This document shows, in pieces, positions 52,104 through 61,277 of a DNA stretch of 64,000 nucleotides. The stretch is from contig NZ_JH993795.1 in assembly GCF_000316115.1 (NCBI RefSeq), positions 280,562-344,561 of the forward strand. Direction: 5' to 3'. Each line of letters starts with the position of its first letter. The stretch's first letter is position 1. The DNA comes from Leptolyngbya sp. PCC 7375 (GTDB lineage Bacteria; Cyanobacteriota; Cyanobacteriia; Phormidesmidales; Phormidesmidaceae). The position numbers and the translations under genes were made by a program. Below the pieces are notes generated by a model, which made no database searches, was not told the DNA's origin, and saw nothing but the letters and a program-made list of their open reading frames with translations.

Positions 52104-53695
52104 TACAACACCTCACCTCTCAATTTTCTATCACTTTTCATGGCTTTACCGTCAGTAGTATCTGGTAATGTCTTTGGCCAACGGTATGGACACTCGCACA
52201 CAAGCCTAATATTTTTTACCAGGGTAGGTAACTCTTCAGACAATTCTCGATACCGATTCGCTAACTTAGAGAAGCTATAAGCAACGTCCGACTCAACCAG
52301 ATCTTGAAATTTTGATTGGAGAAGAGCTTGCTTTCCATCAGGCGATTCGACCCCCCAGACGGCAATTAAAGCCGGGGATTTCCTAATATCCTTCAGCAAC
52401 GCGATTTGATTGTCCTGTTCAAGACCTTCTTTAAACGTCAGCTGGACCCCGATCACTTCATTTTTATTGAGCTTTGTTGGAATTATGGTTTTCTCGTTTT
52501 CCGTAAAGCCTTGTTCAAAATGATTTGTATAAAATTCACCTTTTTCATTAACTAGAATTGGCCATTTATTCTTGATTTTCGCTTTTATCACTTTACTTGT
52601 CTTACTGGTAGCTCGATATATCGAGCGAACGATGAACGGACGATGCCGCCCAAAAGTAACATCGTCCTCATCTTCATCTTGCAGGATCCAATTTGAAATA
52701 TCATGGATGATATAGTTGATCGGCAAGAATAGCTCAACAATTACTTGATTAGTAGCAAGTTCATTTGCCTCACACATTGCGCTTTCAGCCAATAAAATCC
52801 ATTCCGATATATAAACCCAAATATCCTCTAAAGAACAGCGAGGGGTCGGAGATGCTTCAAAAGACTTGACCCGTTTTTCTGGATCTTCACCTTCGATTAG
52901 GTATAGCTCTGGAAAAGCCATTAATTTACCGCCATGTTCTTTTAGCGAGACAACAAGGTGTCCACTAACAGTCTTTTCGGATAGGGTGGGGTCTGCAGGC
53001 GAACTCGGGCTCCAATCTGGCACGTCAAAGGTAGCGGCAATCTCATTACGCCATTCTCTTAACGGCGAAACATCTTTTTTGATTGGGTTAATCCTTTTTG
53101 ATTGACGCATCAAATTCCGGATTTTTTCAATCGCAAAATCTACGAAACGCACTGCCAATGTTGGGCCTTTATTTGCCTTTTTGTTATTGCTCCAAACTTC
53201 AAGTAAATTTTGGATCTCACCAATATCTTTGGGGACAGATTCAAATGGGGGGCTTTCTGAGTAGTCATATCCCATGACCTCCGAAAATGCATCTTCAAAC
53301 GCTCGTTGCAACTCTAAGGTGTAATCATCATCCTGAAGGTGATTAAATAGGCTAGACCACTTCTGTTTTGTGATATTTTCTGGGCGGGGAAGGAGTTTTG
53401 ATAAGACACTTTGACAGAACTGCTGAATGTCTACACGGTCTGGCTTTTCAGATGAAAATGCTGAAATCAGAACCTCGATATAGCCGTTCGATACAGCATT
53501 CTGAACAACACTAGTAACGACGACATCAAGCGGTCCTGAGCCACCAACTACATTTATGGACTTATCCAGCTTAAAGTTCAAAAAGTTACCGAATCGGGCA
53601 TAAGCATTCTGACCATCATCGTAGGCCGAGATAATAAGTGCTACAAGCTCTTCTTTCTCTCTACCACTTAGCTTCAAAACTTGCGCCTCAAACAA
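52103..53695 (-). CDS. EAD1 - VMAP adaptor protein
   Basis: A 530-residue protein. Residues 1-90 (LSGREKEELVALIISAYDDGQNAYARFGNFLNFKLDKSINVVGGSGPLDVVV..) are effector-associated domain 1. The middle (about 90-290) is unassigned and the C-terminal half (KTSKVIKAKIKNKWPILVNEKG..IALLKDIRKSPALIAVWGVESPDGKQALL..VKNIRLVCECPYRWP) is the VMAP-C (vWA-MoxR-associated protein) domain. VMAP bridges the ATPase and the effectors. The same EAD1 is on the trypsin-like gene two genes upstream, which implies homotypic contact. Confidence 0.88.
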   Translation of the reverse strand: MFEAQVLKLSGREKEELVALIISAYDDGQNAYARFGNFLNFKLDKSINVVGGSGPLDVVVTSVVQNAVSNGYIEVLISAFSSEKPDRVDIQQFCQSVLSKLLPRPENITKQKWSSLFNHLQDDDYTLELQRAFEDAFSEVMGYDYSESPPFESVPKDIGEIQNLLEVWSNNKKANKGPTLAVRFVDFAIEKIRNLMRQSKRINPIKKDVSPLREWRNEIAATFDVPDWSPSSPADPTLSEKTVSGHLVVSLKEHGGKLMAFPELYLIEGEDPEKRVKSFEASPTPRCSLEDIWVYISEWILLAESAMCEANELATNQVIVELFLPINYIIHDISNWILQDEDEDDVTFGRHRPFIVRSIYRATSKTSKVIKAKIKNKWPILVNEKGEFYTNHFEQGFTENEKTIIPTKLNKNEVIGVQLTFKEGLEQDNQIALLKDIRKSPALIAVWGVESPDGKQALLQSKFQDLVESDVAYSFSKLANRYRELSEELPTLVKNIRLVCECPYRWPKTLPDTTDGKAMKSDRKLRGEVL

Positions 53696-53835
53696 CCATC
53701 ACCATACGTTGCTATTCGTCAGAAAACTGATACCCTAAATCAGTTTGATCAGATCAGCTATAAAGCCCTTAAAAAAGGTCAATACAGCTGAAACATTGTA
53801 CCAAAGACAAATAAATATTGACCTAATCAAGATGT

Positions 53836-54279
53836 TTACACCTTAGGCTCCTTCACCTCACGTTCCTCTTCTTCCGGAATAACGAAACTGATCGCAACTG
53901 TGTAGGTAATCAGCAATAAGTTGCCGTAAAGCGGATGGTAGAACGATATGGTGTCTGTCAATGCTCCCCCAGTAGCCAAGACCCAGACGATGAATGCCCC
54001 ACATGAAAGACCTATTTGCTTCCAAGCAGTCTTTAACCCGGCTTCAGTGGTGCCTTTTTTTGTAAATAAAAAGGTGAATACCAAGCCGATCACAAAAAAT
54101 AGCCATAACAAACCAGCTGTTGGAACATTCCCAGCAGCACTTTGAATTGCATTACTAACCGCTAGCCAAAATCCGACGGCCTCGGCTGGAACGTACTTCC
54201 GCAGCCGAGCAATATAACCATCATTTTCTTTACTTGGTCCACCCTCTTCTAACCGGTTCGAGACAATTCGTAATCCCAC
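53836..54279 (-). CDS. Four-helix membrane protein of the ternary locus
   Basis: A 147-residue protein with hydrophobic segments at about 35-50, 55-72, 88-104 and 115-135 (GFWLAVSNAIQSA, AGLLWLFFVIGLVFTFLF, IGLSCGAFIVWVLATGGAL, NLLLITYTVAISFVI) and an acidic tail EEEEREVKEPKV. KYVPAEAVGFW is typical of small proteins found next to EAD-based systems. Located between the protease and VMAP genes, same strand. It may anchor the complex in the membrane or act as a pore effector. No known family name is assigned here. Confidence 0.7.
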   Translation of the reverse strand: MGLRIVSNRLEEGGPSKENDGYIARLRKYVPAEAVGFWLAVSNAIQSAAGNVPTAGLLWLFFVIGLVFTFLFTKKGTTEAGLKTAWKQIGLSCGAFIVWVLATGGALTDTISFYHPLYGNLLLITYTVAISFVIPEEEEREVKEPKV

Positions 54280-54316
54280 CGTAAATCTCCCTTGACTTCA
54301 AATCTACGTAGTTTAT

Positions 54317-55411
54317 CTAAACAGGCAATTCCAACTCGAACTCATCTATTAAACTCTTATAGATCTCTGAAAAGAGAATCCCCTCGTTAAGGGTGCGATT
54401 AGAGGTTTCCTTTTTGCTATGGTGCAGGGCGATGAGTTGCCAATCTTCATCAAAACAGGGAGAACCACTGGAGCCACCATCCGTTTCATTCACATAAAGG
54501 ACTAATCCCTTTGCTTGCTTTACCTTTACCACGCCATTGTTACTAAGAGCTGCCTTCAAGGCACTGCCCGCGGGATGATGCAGGATATTTAGAGCAGACT
54601 TTTTGGGCTCAAGCTTATCAGTAGTGTTAAGCGGCACAGGACTTGCCTTAAAATCATCATTAGATTGCAAGCGAATCAAGGCGTAGTCTAACTTTCGAGT
54701 TCGACTATAGGCCACGACTGACTCCGCTGTAACTGCTCTCAATGGCATGGGCTCGGTAGAGCGATTACTAACATAGCCAAACTCGAATTGAGCTGTCTGG
54801 ATGAATTCATGCAGTTCACTGTGGCTGAAGCTTTCATAGGCTCTATCCTTACCGGTCAAAACATGGTAATTGGTCAAGACCAGATCTGTATCCACCAAGA
54901 CCCCAGTACCTGACTTATTGAGATCACGATCGGAGAAGGTAATCTTGCATACAGCGGGATTAACAAGCTCTAAAGCTTCTAATAATGAGCCAACGTCAGA
55001 GTTAAAGCTCAATTGTGGTGGGTCAAAGAGTTCGAGTTCCTCAGACCCAACGTCAAGCTCCCAGTCTTCAAGCTCCAGCTCTAGAGAAGTCGCCTCGATT
55101 GAGAGCTGTCGAGGATTCAGATCGAACCTTTGCCGTAGAATCTTGGCACAAAGCTGCTGAATGTCTTCGCGCCCTGGCTTATCAGACGCAAAGGCTAAAA
55201 TTAGATCTTCGATATAACCATCTGCAATCGCATTCTGAACAACATTGGCAACGACGACATCAAGCGGTCCTGAGCCACCAACTACGCCTATAGACTTATC
55301 CAACTTAAAGCGCAAAAAGTTACCGAATCGGGCATAAGCAGCTTGACCGTCATAGGCTGAAATAAACGCCAAGACTAGTTTACTTTGTTCTCTCCCGTTT
55401 AGCCTTAACAT
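54317..55411 (-). CDS. EAD1 - trypsin-like serine protease (effector)
   Basis: A 364-residue protein. Residues 1-85 are EAD1 (LNGREQSKLVLAFISAYDGQAAYARFGNFLRFKLDKSIGVVGGSGPLDVVVANVV), about 65% like that on VMAP by eye. Then a trypsin fold: TNYHVLTG with His (about 188), LDYALIRLQSN with Asp, GGSSGSP with Ser (about 312). All three catalytic residues are present. No signal peptide, so it works in the cytoplasm. EAD1 pairing with VMAP would deliver it on activation (inference from the family). Confidence 0.9.
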   Translation of the reverse strand: MLRLNGREQSKLVLAFISAYDGQAAYARFGNFLRFKLDKSIGVVGGSGPLDVVVANVVQNAIADGYIEDLILAFASDKPGREDIQQLCAKILRQRFDLNPRQLSIEATSLELELEDWELDVGSEELELFDPPQLSFNSDVGSLLEALELVNPAVCKITFSDRDLNKSGTGVLVDTDLVLTNYHVLTGKDRAYESFSHSELHEFIQTAQFEFGYVSNRSTEPMPLRAVTAESVVAYSRTRKLDYALIRLQSNDDFKASPVPLNTTDKLEPKKSALNILHHPAGSALKAALSNNGVVKVKQAKGLVLYVNETDGGSSGSPCFDEDWQLIALHHSKKETSNRTLNEGILFSEIYKSLIDEFELELPV

Positions 55412-55621
55412 CGCTCACTCCGAGTCAAAGCCATCAGAAACAACCGATCAAAACCGAGAATATAGGAGGATTTCATCCAACACTGAATAAAGCTGATTAA
55501 CCTTTCATTAGAGAATACCTCTACAAAGGCTCTACACGCAAAAAATGGGATTCCCCAACGGCGAAGGGGTAGAAAATCTTACAAATTTGCATGAGAGATA
55601 AAGTGAAAAGAGGGCAAAGCG

Positions 55622-56476
55622 CTAAGAAGTCCTGGGCGCGGAACACACTACTCGAAAACCGACATAGTTGAAGCGGTCGTCGGGATTGAAGTCGTTGCGG
55701 AGAGCGGAGCGGCAATTCCTTGGATAGCTGACCCAGGAGCCCCCGCGTAGGATACGGCTGGCATCAGATTCTTGAGCCTCCCAGGCGCTGCCATCGATAG
55801 GAGCCCTTTCATAGTTCTTGTGCCACTGGTCCTGGCACCACTCTAAAACATTGCCATGCATATCGTGGAGTCCCCAGCGATTGGCGGGATAACGCCCTAC
55901 AGCTGTAGTTTCATTTTCGGTGGATCCATAGTTAGCCAACTCCGATGTAAGCTGAGGGCCAAAATGATACTCCGTATCAGTCTCAGCACGACAGGCATAT
56001 TCCCATTGGGCTTCACTGGGCAGACGGTAGTGCTTACCTGTGCGTTTGGACAGGCGCTTGCAAAACTCCGTAGCTTCATACCAATTCACTTGCTCCACGG
56101 GTAAGTTATCGCCTTTGAAATGCGACGGCTCTGGAGACAGCTCTATGTCTTCACGGCCATACCCTGCAACCACTCGCCATTGGTCCTGAGTGACGGGATA
56201 ACGCCCGATTAAAAACGGAGATATATTTACCTGACGTTGAACTTGCTCACTTTCTGGGTCCCCCATTATGAATTGCCCTGCTGGAATTAGCATTAGCGTT
56301 AGCGTGACACCGTTGCCCAGCTCTTCGGTATAGCTGTCGTTTGTACATTCGTAACGATAAAGGGTGAGGTTAGCTGTGTTATTGGTGGTGCTACCGATTT
56401 GACCGCTCTCGACGGTTTCGGCGAAGCCTCCGGCAAACTGAGCACCTCGCATATCGTACTTAGGTGATTCAGACAT
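55622..56476 (-). CDS. DGR target 3: FGE-fold variable protein
   Basis: A 284-residue protein. N-terminal MRGAQFAGGFAETVESGQIGSTTNN looks like a pentapeptide-like turn segment often seen at the start of conflict-system proteins. The FGE fold runs from about 55 ([46 protein letters not shown]) to the end. VR4 covers codons 244-282. It sits at the head of the protease-VMAP-MoxR-vWA gene row, 210 bp before the protease gene, and is 12 kb from TR. Confidence 0.9.
   Translation of the reverse strand: MSESPKYDMRGAQFAGGFAETVESGQIGSTTNNTANLTLYRYECTNDSYTEELGNGVTLTLMLIPAGQFIMGDPESEQVQRQVNISPFLIGRYPVTQDQWRVVAGYGREDIELSPEPSHFKGDNLPVEQVNWYEATEFCKRLSKRTGKHYRLPSEAQWEYACRAETDTEYHFGPQLTSELANYGSTENETTAVGRYPANRWGLHDMHGNVLEWCQDQWHKNYERAPIDGSAWEAQESDASRILRGGSWVSYPRNCRSALRNDFNPDDRFNYVGFRVVCSAPRTS
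55632..55745 (-). repeat. DGR variable repeat VR4
   Basis: 114 bp aligned to TR; I count 12 differences, all at TR adenines. The 3' portion is identical to TR. It is 12.4 kb from the template. Confidence 0.92.
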
Positions 56477-56556
56477 ATTGGAGCCTCGCAGCCAACATCT
56501 TGGCTATCTTCTGCCGTAGTCGTTCCCAATGATTCATACTAGCCACCTCATCACCC

Positions 56557-57318
56557 TCACCTCAACAACTCCGCCGACACACCCGAAACCTTTCTCTTTC
56601 CTTCAACAACAACCTTCAAAATTTCCAACGCAGGCCGCTCCGCCTCAATCAACCTTGCCACCCGCGTCACCTGACTCGCCCGTATATACTCGCTTACCCG
56701 GCCCTTATGGCTATCCCACCGGTAGTAATAACTGACGCTCGGATTCGCCCGCTTCCGGTTGCCTATGCGCTCCTCAATCCAGCCAGAGGCGTTACCAGGA
56801 GCCCTATGCTTACGCTTACTGCCCACCGCATCCAGCGTCTTTCGCACCATCGTCCGCCGTCCCCCAGAACGCGGATCTACACGCTGATAGACCACCGGCT
56901 CGGGCAACAACGCCAGCTGCGCACCGTTCAGAATGTCATCCGTCCGCAGCTGCCCATTGCGTTCAGCTTTGAGCACGCGCTTACGACCCATTTGCTTGAG
57001 GTCATAAGTACCGTGGCACGGAGCACAGAGCGCTTTTAGGTTTGTGCGATCGCAGTTCTGCGGCACATGATCCAAATGCGCCACGGTCAGATGAAATCGC
57101 CCCAACTTAGACACCGACACATCCGCACCGTTCTGCTCCCACAGCTCTGACACCGTGGGATGCTCAGTCAGCGTTAACCGAAAGATCGCCGCTTCGCGTG
57201 ACTCGCCTGGACGGCGGCAGGGACGACCACATTCGGTACAGCACCAGTTCGCCTCGGTTTTAATTTGTAACGCTAGCTCATCCCAGTTATCAGGATATAG
57301 ACGTCGATCCATCGGCAT
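56557..57318 (-). CDS. HNH nuclease-fold protein
   Basis: A 253-residue protein. N-terminal CTECGRPC (about 29-36) and HLTVAHLDHVPQNCDRTNLKALCAPCHGTYD (about 75-105) form a zinc-bound HNH/His-Me finger site: HLDH, N and the C-x2-H end. The C-terminal half is basic (RKTLDAVGSKRKHRAPGNASGWIEERIGNRKR) and probably contacts DNA. It is located 4 bp from the helicase gene in a three-gene replication block. It may nick or process plasmid DNA. Confidence 0.8.
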   Translation of the reverse strand: MPMDRRLYPDNWDELALQIKTEANWCCTECGRPCRRPGESREAAIFRLTLTEHPTVSELWEQNGADVSVSKLGRFHLTVAHLDHVPQNCDRTNLKALCAPCHGTYDLKQMGRKRVLKAERNGQLRTDDILNGAQLALLPEPVVYQRVDPRSGGRRTMVRKTLDAVGSKRKHRAPGNASGWIEERIGNRKRANPSVSYYYRWDSHKGRVSEYIRASQVTRVARLIEAERPALEILKVVVEGKRKVSGVSAELLR

Positions 57319-57322
57319 ACGC

Positions 57323-58660
57323 TCAATCCCTCATGTTTCTAAACTGCGTATAGCCAGGGTCAAACAACAATCTGGCTGTGCCGGTAGCACCGCCGCGATG
57401 TTTAACCACGATCCATTCAGCAACGCCGACATCATCGCAGTCTGGGTCGTAGTACTCGTCGCGATACAGCATGATAATTTTGTCGGCATCCTGTTCTAAA
57501 TTGCCACTTTCGCGTAAATCAGACATCATCGGACGTTTGTTAGTACGAGCCTCTACCCCCCGACTCAGCTGGGAGAGCGCCCACACGCTAATGTTTAACT
57601 CTCGGGCGAGACGCTTTAGCCCTCGGCTGATTCTGCCCAGTTCAACAACTCGGTTATTCGTGTCGGCCACCTCCATTAGCTGTAGGTAGTCGACCATCAC
57701 CAGCAATAGTTTTTCGTTGCCAATCTCGGCTTGGAGTCGTTGAATCGTGGCCGTGAGCGCATCTACTGACTGCGCTGGTGCATCATCAAGCCAAAGCGGT
57801 AAACCCGCTAGCTGAGAAACGGAACCCTCTAGCCGATGCCATTGGGCTGAGTTGAGCTGGCCTGAGCGGACTTCGTTACTGCCTAAACGAGACTCAGCAC
57901 TCAACAGACGATAGCCGAGTTCATCGCGGTCCATCTCTAAAGAAATGAGCAATACTCCATGACCGGCTGCCGCGATATTACGGGCAATGTTAGCCAATGC
58001 AGCGGTTTTACCCATGGCCGGACGCCCCGCTAGAATCGTCAGCTTGCCGCGCTGCACGCCGTTGATCAGAGCATCCACATCGTAGAAACCGGTGGGTACC
58101 CCTAAAGGTTTGCCCTGTTTAGCAGCTTCTAAATTAGCCGTCACCACCTCAGAGATATGAACGGCTTGCTGAGAGGACGTCGTCAGTTCAAGTAATTGGC
58201 GATAGCCTGCTTCAGCTTCGCGCAAACAGGCCGGTATGGGCTTCGCTACGTTCTGCCCCAGCTCTTGAATTGCCGCACCAAGGGCCACCATACAGCGCCG
58301 CTGATGTTTCTCTAGCACCAGTTCAGCATAGTGATCAATATTGGCCGCTGACACCACGGCATCGAGAAACTGCACTAGGGCGGCCTTACCACCGACCCGC
58401 TCCAGCTGCCCAGTATCGGCTAATACCGTGGTCAGCGTCATCAGGTCTACCGGTTTACCGCGATGGTGCAGCTGCAACGCCACTTGGTAAATCGTGCGGT
58501 GAGCAACGACGTAGAACGCCTCGACCGGTAGGGTATGGGCAATTCTAGCCATCGCGCCAGGGTCGAGAATGATGCCGCCGATAATCGCGAACTCAGCATC
58601 AATGTTGGCCGGTTCCAAAGGACTAAACGGAACGGACCACTCAGAATTGTTAGCAGGCAT
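57323..58660 (-). CDS. dnaB: DnaB-type replicative helicase
   Basis: ATG 58660 (MPANNSEWSVPFSPLEPANIDAEFAIIGGI) is preferred over 58696. About 445 residues: DnaB N-terminal domain (residues 15-115), linker helix, RecA-like C-terminal domain with GRPAMGKT (Walker A, about 215), VMVDYLQLM (Walker B, about 320) and SQLSRGVEAR. It unwinds DNA at the fork. It overlaps the end of the upstream initiator-like gene by about 11 bp. A plasmid-encoded DnaB suggests partial independence from the host replisome. Confidence 0.9.
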   Translation of the reverse strand: MPANNSEWSVPFSPLEPANIDAEFAIIGGIILDPGAMARIAHTLPVEAFYVVAHRTIYQVALQLHHRGKPVDLMTLTTVLADTGQLERVGGKAALVQFLDAVVSAANIDHYAELVLEKHQRRCMVALGAAIQELGQNVAKPIPACLREAEAGYRQLLELTTSSQQAVHISEVVTANLEAAKQGKPLGVPTGFYDVDALINGVQRGKLTILAGRPAMGKTAALANIARNIAAAGHGVLLISLEMDRDELGYRLLSAESRLGSNEVRSGQLNSAQWHRLEGSVSQLAGLPLWLDDAPAQSVDALTATIQRLQAEIGNEKLLLVMVDYLQLMEVADTNNRVVELGRISRGLKRLARELNISVWALSQLSRGVEARTNKRPMMSDLRESGNLEQDADKIIMLYRDEYYDPDCDDVGVAEWIVVKHRGGATGTARLLFDPGYTQFRNMRD

Positions 58661-59754
58661 GGCACTCCTGAGTAGGACGACCGAATTGAGCCGCAATGTC
58701 GTCCCAGCTCATGGGCTGCAGGAGGTCATAGGGAATCCACCGATCACAGGCCATCAGCACTTTCAGGATGCCATCGACCCGCTGAGAGGCCACCACTAAG
58801 GCGCGTTTTCGGCCTTCATGAACCCACGCACCAAAGCCAGGTGTCTTGTTTTTCCGGGGTGCTTCCGGCTGCCAGCCTTCTTTAATCGCCCGGACTAAAA
58901 ACCGAGTCGGTGACTGGACACGGTTAGCTTTTTCTTCCAGCGCTGCGATCGCATCTTCCACACGTCCCGGCCATTGCTTCACAGCCTGTCGCAGCGGTCG
59001 GTCATCAATATTCACCCCTAACTTTTTCGCTGACCGAAGAATATCGGCGGCGGAAGTTAAATCTTTTTCAATCGCTTTAGGTTCACTAACGGCCTCTGAC
59101 TTTTCAGAAATTGCCATAGACCGATCAGGAACTTTGATATCGGGTCTGGCTTCTTCATTCATAGAAACAGACACACCACTACACTCCGACTCTACGTGTG
59201 TGGTTAGTTTATTTAGTTTTAAAGAGTTTAAAGCGATCTGAGGACCTTGCTCAGTATGGGTTTCAGACGTTAGGTGTTGCGTAGCGATCAACGGCGTTGT
59301 CTGACGATCGTCGCCGTTGTCTGTAGGCAACATGTGTGATCCTGAGGCAACACCGTTTCCTGCAAGAAACCCGTTGTCTGTAGACAACATCAGAACACTT
59401 GTACTGCTTTTCGTGTGGAGTTTTACGCTAGCGGTCGTGATTTCTAGATCGATCCAACCCGTGCGATCTAACTTTTTGAGCGCTCGGCTAACAGTGCCTT
59501 TATTGTATTTGAGCATTTTGGCAAGGTCAGTGACACCGATTTCTCGATGATTATCTCCCCAGGGGTCTAGCGTTCGAAGGTAGTACAGAAGCTTGACTTC
59601 AGCGGGCTTCAGCTCATCCCACGCCAATAACCATTCGTCCTTAGTGATTCTGTAGTGAACGGTATCGGAGTTGTATCTGTAATGCCGTGCAGAGGCTAGG
59701 CCTTGATTTTCTATACTTTGGTCGGTGGTAGACGTAGCCTGATCTGCTATTAAT
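58650..59754 (-). CDS. Winged-helix replication initiator-like protein, 5' end cut
   Basis: The frame with a TTG start at 59627 gives 325 residues: winged helix (LKPAEVKLLYYLRTLDPWGDNHREIGVTDLAKMLKYNKGTVSRALKKLDRTGWIDL), a low-complexity linker with two LSTDNG/LPTDNG repeats, and a C-terminal DnaD-like region ending in a short tail. Upstream the frame stays open and protein-like (ADQATSTTDQSIENQGLASARHYRYNSDTVHYRITKDEWLLAWDE) right up to the mobile element at 59755, with no standard start. So the element probably removed the native start. It overlaps dnaB and most likely loads it at the origin. Confidence 0.65.
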
Positions 59755-60600
59755 GGCCTTTGTATAGCAGTCGCGCAAAAATGTACGCTAAGCTGTCCAG
59801 TTTAGTGGACAAAACCAGCGAAGGCTATATATACTCTAAGTTATGGGATCCGCAGAGCAGTTTAAAGCGCAGGTATCGAAGGAAAAGCGGTTGAGAGCCC
59901 GTTTAGCTTTGGCAAGGACGCGTCTCGAAGAGGCTGAACGAGAGCACATCTGGGCGATCGCAGCGGCGCATTCCGAAGGTTTATCAATGCGCAAAATTGC
60001 GGCAGCTATGGGGCTCAGCTCAAGCCGAGTTCATCAACTGCTACATACCGATGAAGCTACTCAGATTCCCGAATGGCTAACATCACTGAACGAACCGAAG
60101 TTCAGTAATGATGAGCCATTAGTCGGTGATGAGCAGATCCACGCCCCCCAGGATCTGCAGGAACAGCTGGCCAATGAAGTCGAAGTTCTGCGCTGGTGCA
60201 TTACCTGGTTGGAGCAGTTAGCCCGTGGTGAAAGAGTCGTCGTCAATCTGCGCGCTGAGTCAGATCCAAGAACCGCTTATGTGAGTGTCAATCAAGCGTG
60301 GGTATTGCGGGTGCTTAAGCGAGTCACGGCGGATCTGGATCGACTTTCAGGGAACCTGAGCCCCATTGAGGAGACTGATGGAAGAGAGGATCCGATTACT
60401 GCTGGCGTCAAGCATCGATATAGACTCGCAGAACCGGAGCCAGAGTTGTCCTCTCTCAGTCAACGCGAACAGCGAGCTATTCTCAGAGAAAAGATCGGCT
60501 TGCCTCCGTTGTAATTCCTATCAAACAAGGTTTTTCAGTATTCCGTCCACTAAATTGGACGGCTTAGCATATGTTTTGGAGCGGCTACTACACAAAGGCC
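59755..60600 (+). mobile_element. 846-bp single-gene TIR element, copy 2
   Basis: Identical over its length to 10179-11024 as far as I compared, with the same GGCCTTTG/CAAAGGCC ends. It sits head-to-head with the replication gene, whose frame it interrupts. Flanks: TTAAT on the left and ATAGC on the right, so at most a 2-bp AT duplication. Confidence 0.85.
59843..60514 (+). CDS. HTH protein of the single-gene TIR element (copy 2)
   Basis: Identical to the 223-residue protein at 10267-10938 (see there for domains). Identity of both copies at the DNA level means recent movement. The start codon lies 88 bp inside the left terminal repeat, and TATATATACTC just upstream offers a -10 box carried by the element. 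Confidence 0.75.
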   Translation: MGSAEQFKAQVSKEKRLRARLALARTRLEEAEREHIWAIAAAHSEGLSMRKIAAAMGLSSSRVHQLLHTDEATQIPEWLTSLNEPKFSNDEPLVGDEQIHAPQDLQEQLANEVEVLRWCITWLEQLARGERVVVNLRAESDPRTAYVSVNQAWVLRVLKRVTADLDRLSGNLSPIEETDGREDPITAGVKHRYRLAEPEPELSSLSQREQRAILREKIGLPPL

Positions 60601-61277
60601 ATAGCCACCAACAGGCGCAGAACGGCTCTGGCACAAAGTCGAGCGGGAAAACCTTACTGTCTGAGACGGGGGAGGGAGGTTAGTGGGGTGGTGATGATGG
60701 TTGGGATCTCGAATCGCTAACTCCAGCTTCATCGGCTACCGATGCCACAAACACACACGGGTATTTCTTCATGCTCACTCATCAGCTCGCTCGACTCCGA
60801 AAAGCCCCATGGTTTGCTGTCGATCAATGCTGAGTGCCGGTGACTGCTGAGCACTGCTGAGCGACTGCCGGACCTGTACCCCCGATCTCATCTGCTCCAC
60901 TGCTCCTACCGGCTATGCCGCTGGTTTATGGCGGTGCGACGCAATGAACTTAGGGGCTAGCCCAAAAAGATATTGGCATAGCAAGTTTTCAAGGGTAGCA
61001 CAGAGTGCAAGGGCCACTTCGCTCGCCTAGGGGTAGGGTGCTCGGCTCAAAAGCTAGGAACTAGCTTTTGAGCCGAGCAAAAGAAGGTGCCGTATTTTTA
61101 TTCTGATCAATCCTCTCTAAAACAGCTAATCCCTAGCTTTCTGTTTTACCTAATCAATCAATCCTTCTAATTCTTGAAGGTTTCTATGCCTATAAAATAT
61201 CTCTTTTTATAACGTATCTTGATATATTAGTCTCTTATTAAGATAGCATTATATCTAACTGTCTGTATAATCTTCCT
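60601..61277. other. Gene-free region with large palindrome
   Basis: No convincing gene. GAGTGCCGGTGACTGCTGAGCACTGCTGAGCGACTGCC (about 60830) holds direct CTGAG/CACTGCTGAG repeats, and the palindrome at 61040-61078 follows. The last 170 bp are very AT-rich, which makes this a reasonable place for an origin, beside the replication genes, or simply for the promoter of the gene at 61278. Confidence 0.4.
61040..61078. repeat. 18-bp perfect inverted repeat (39 bp)
   Basis: GCTCGGCTCAAAAGCTAG and its exact complement around GAA. It has no T-run on either strand, so it is an unlikely terminator. It stands next to AT-rich DNA near the replication genes. Confidence 0.7.
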
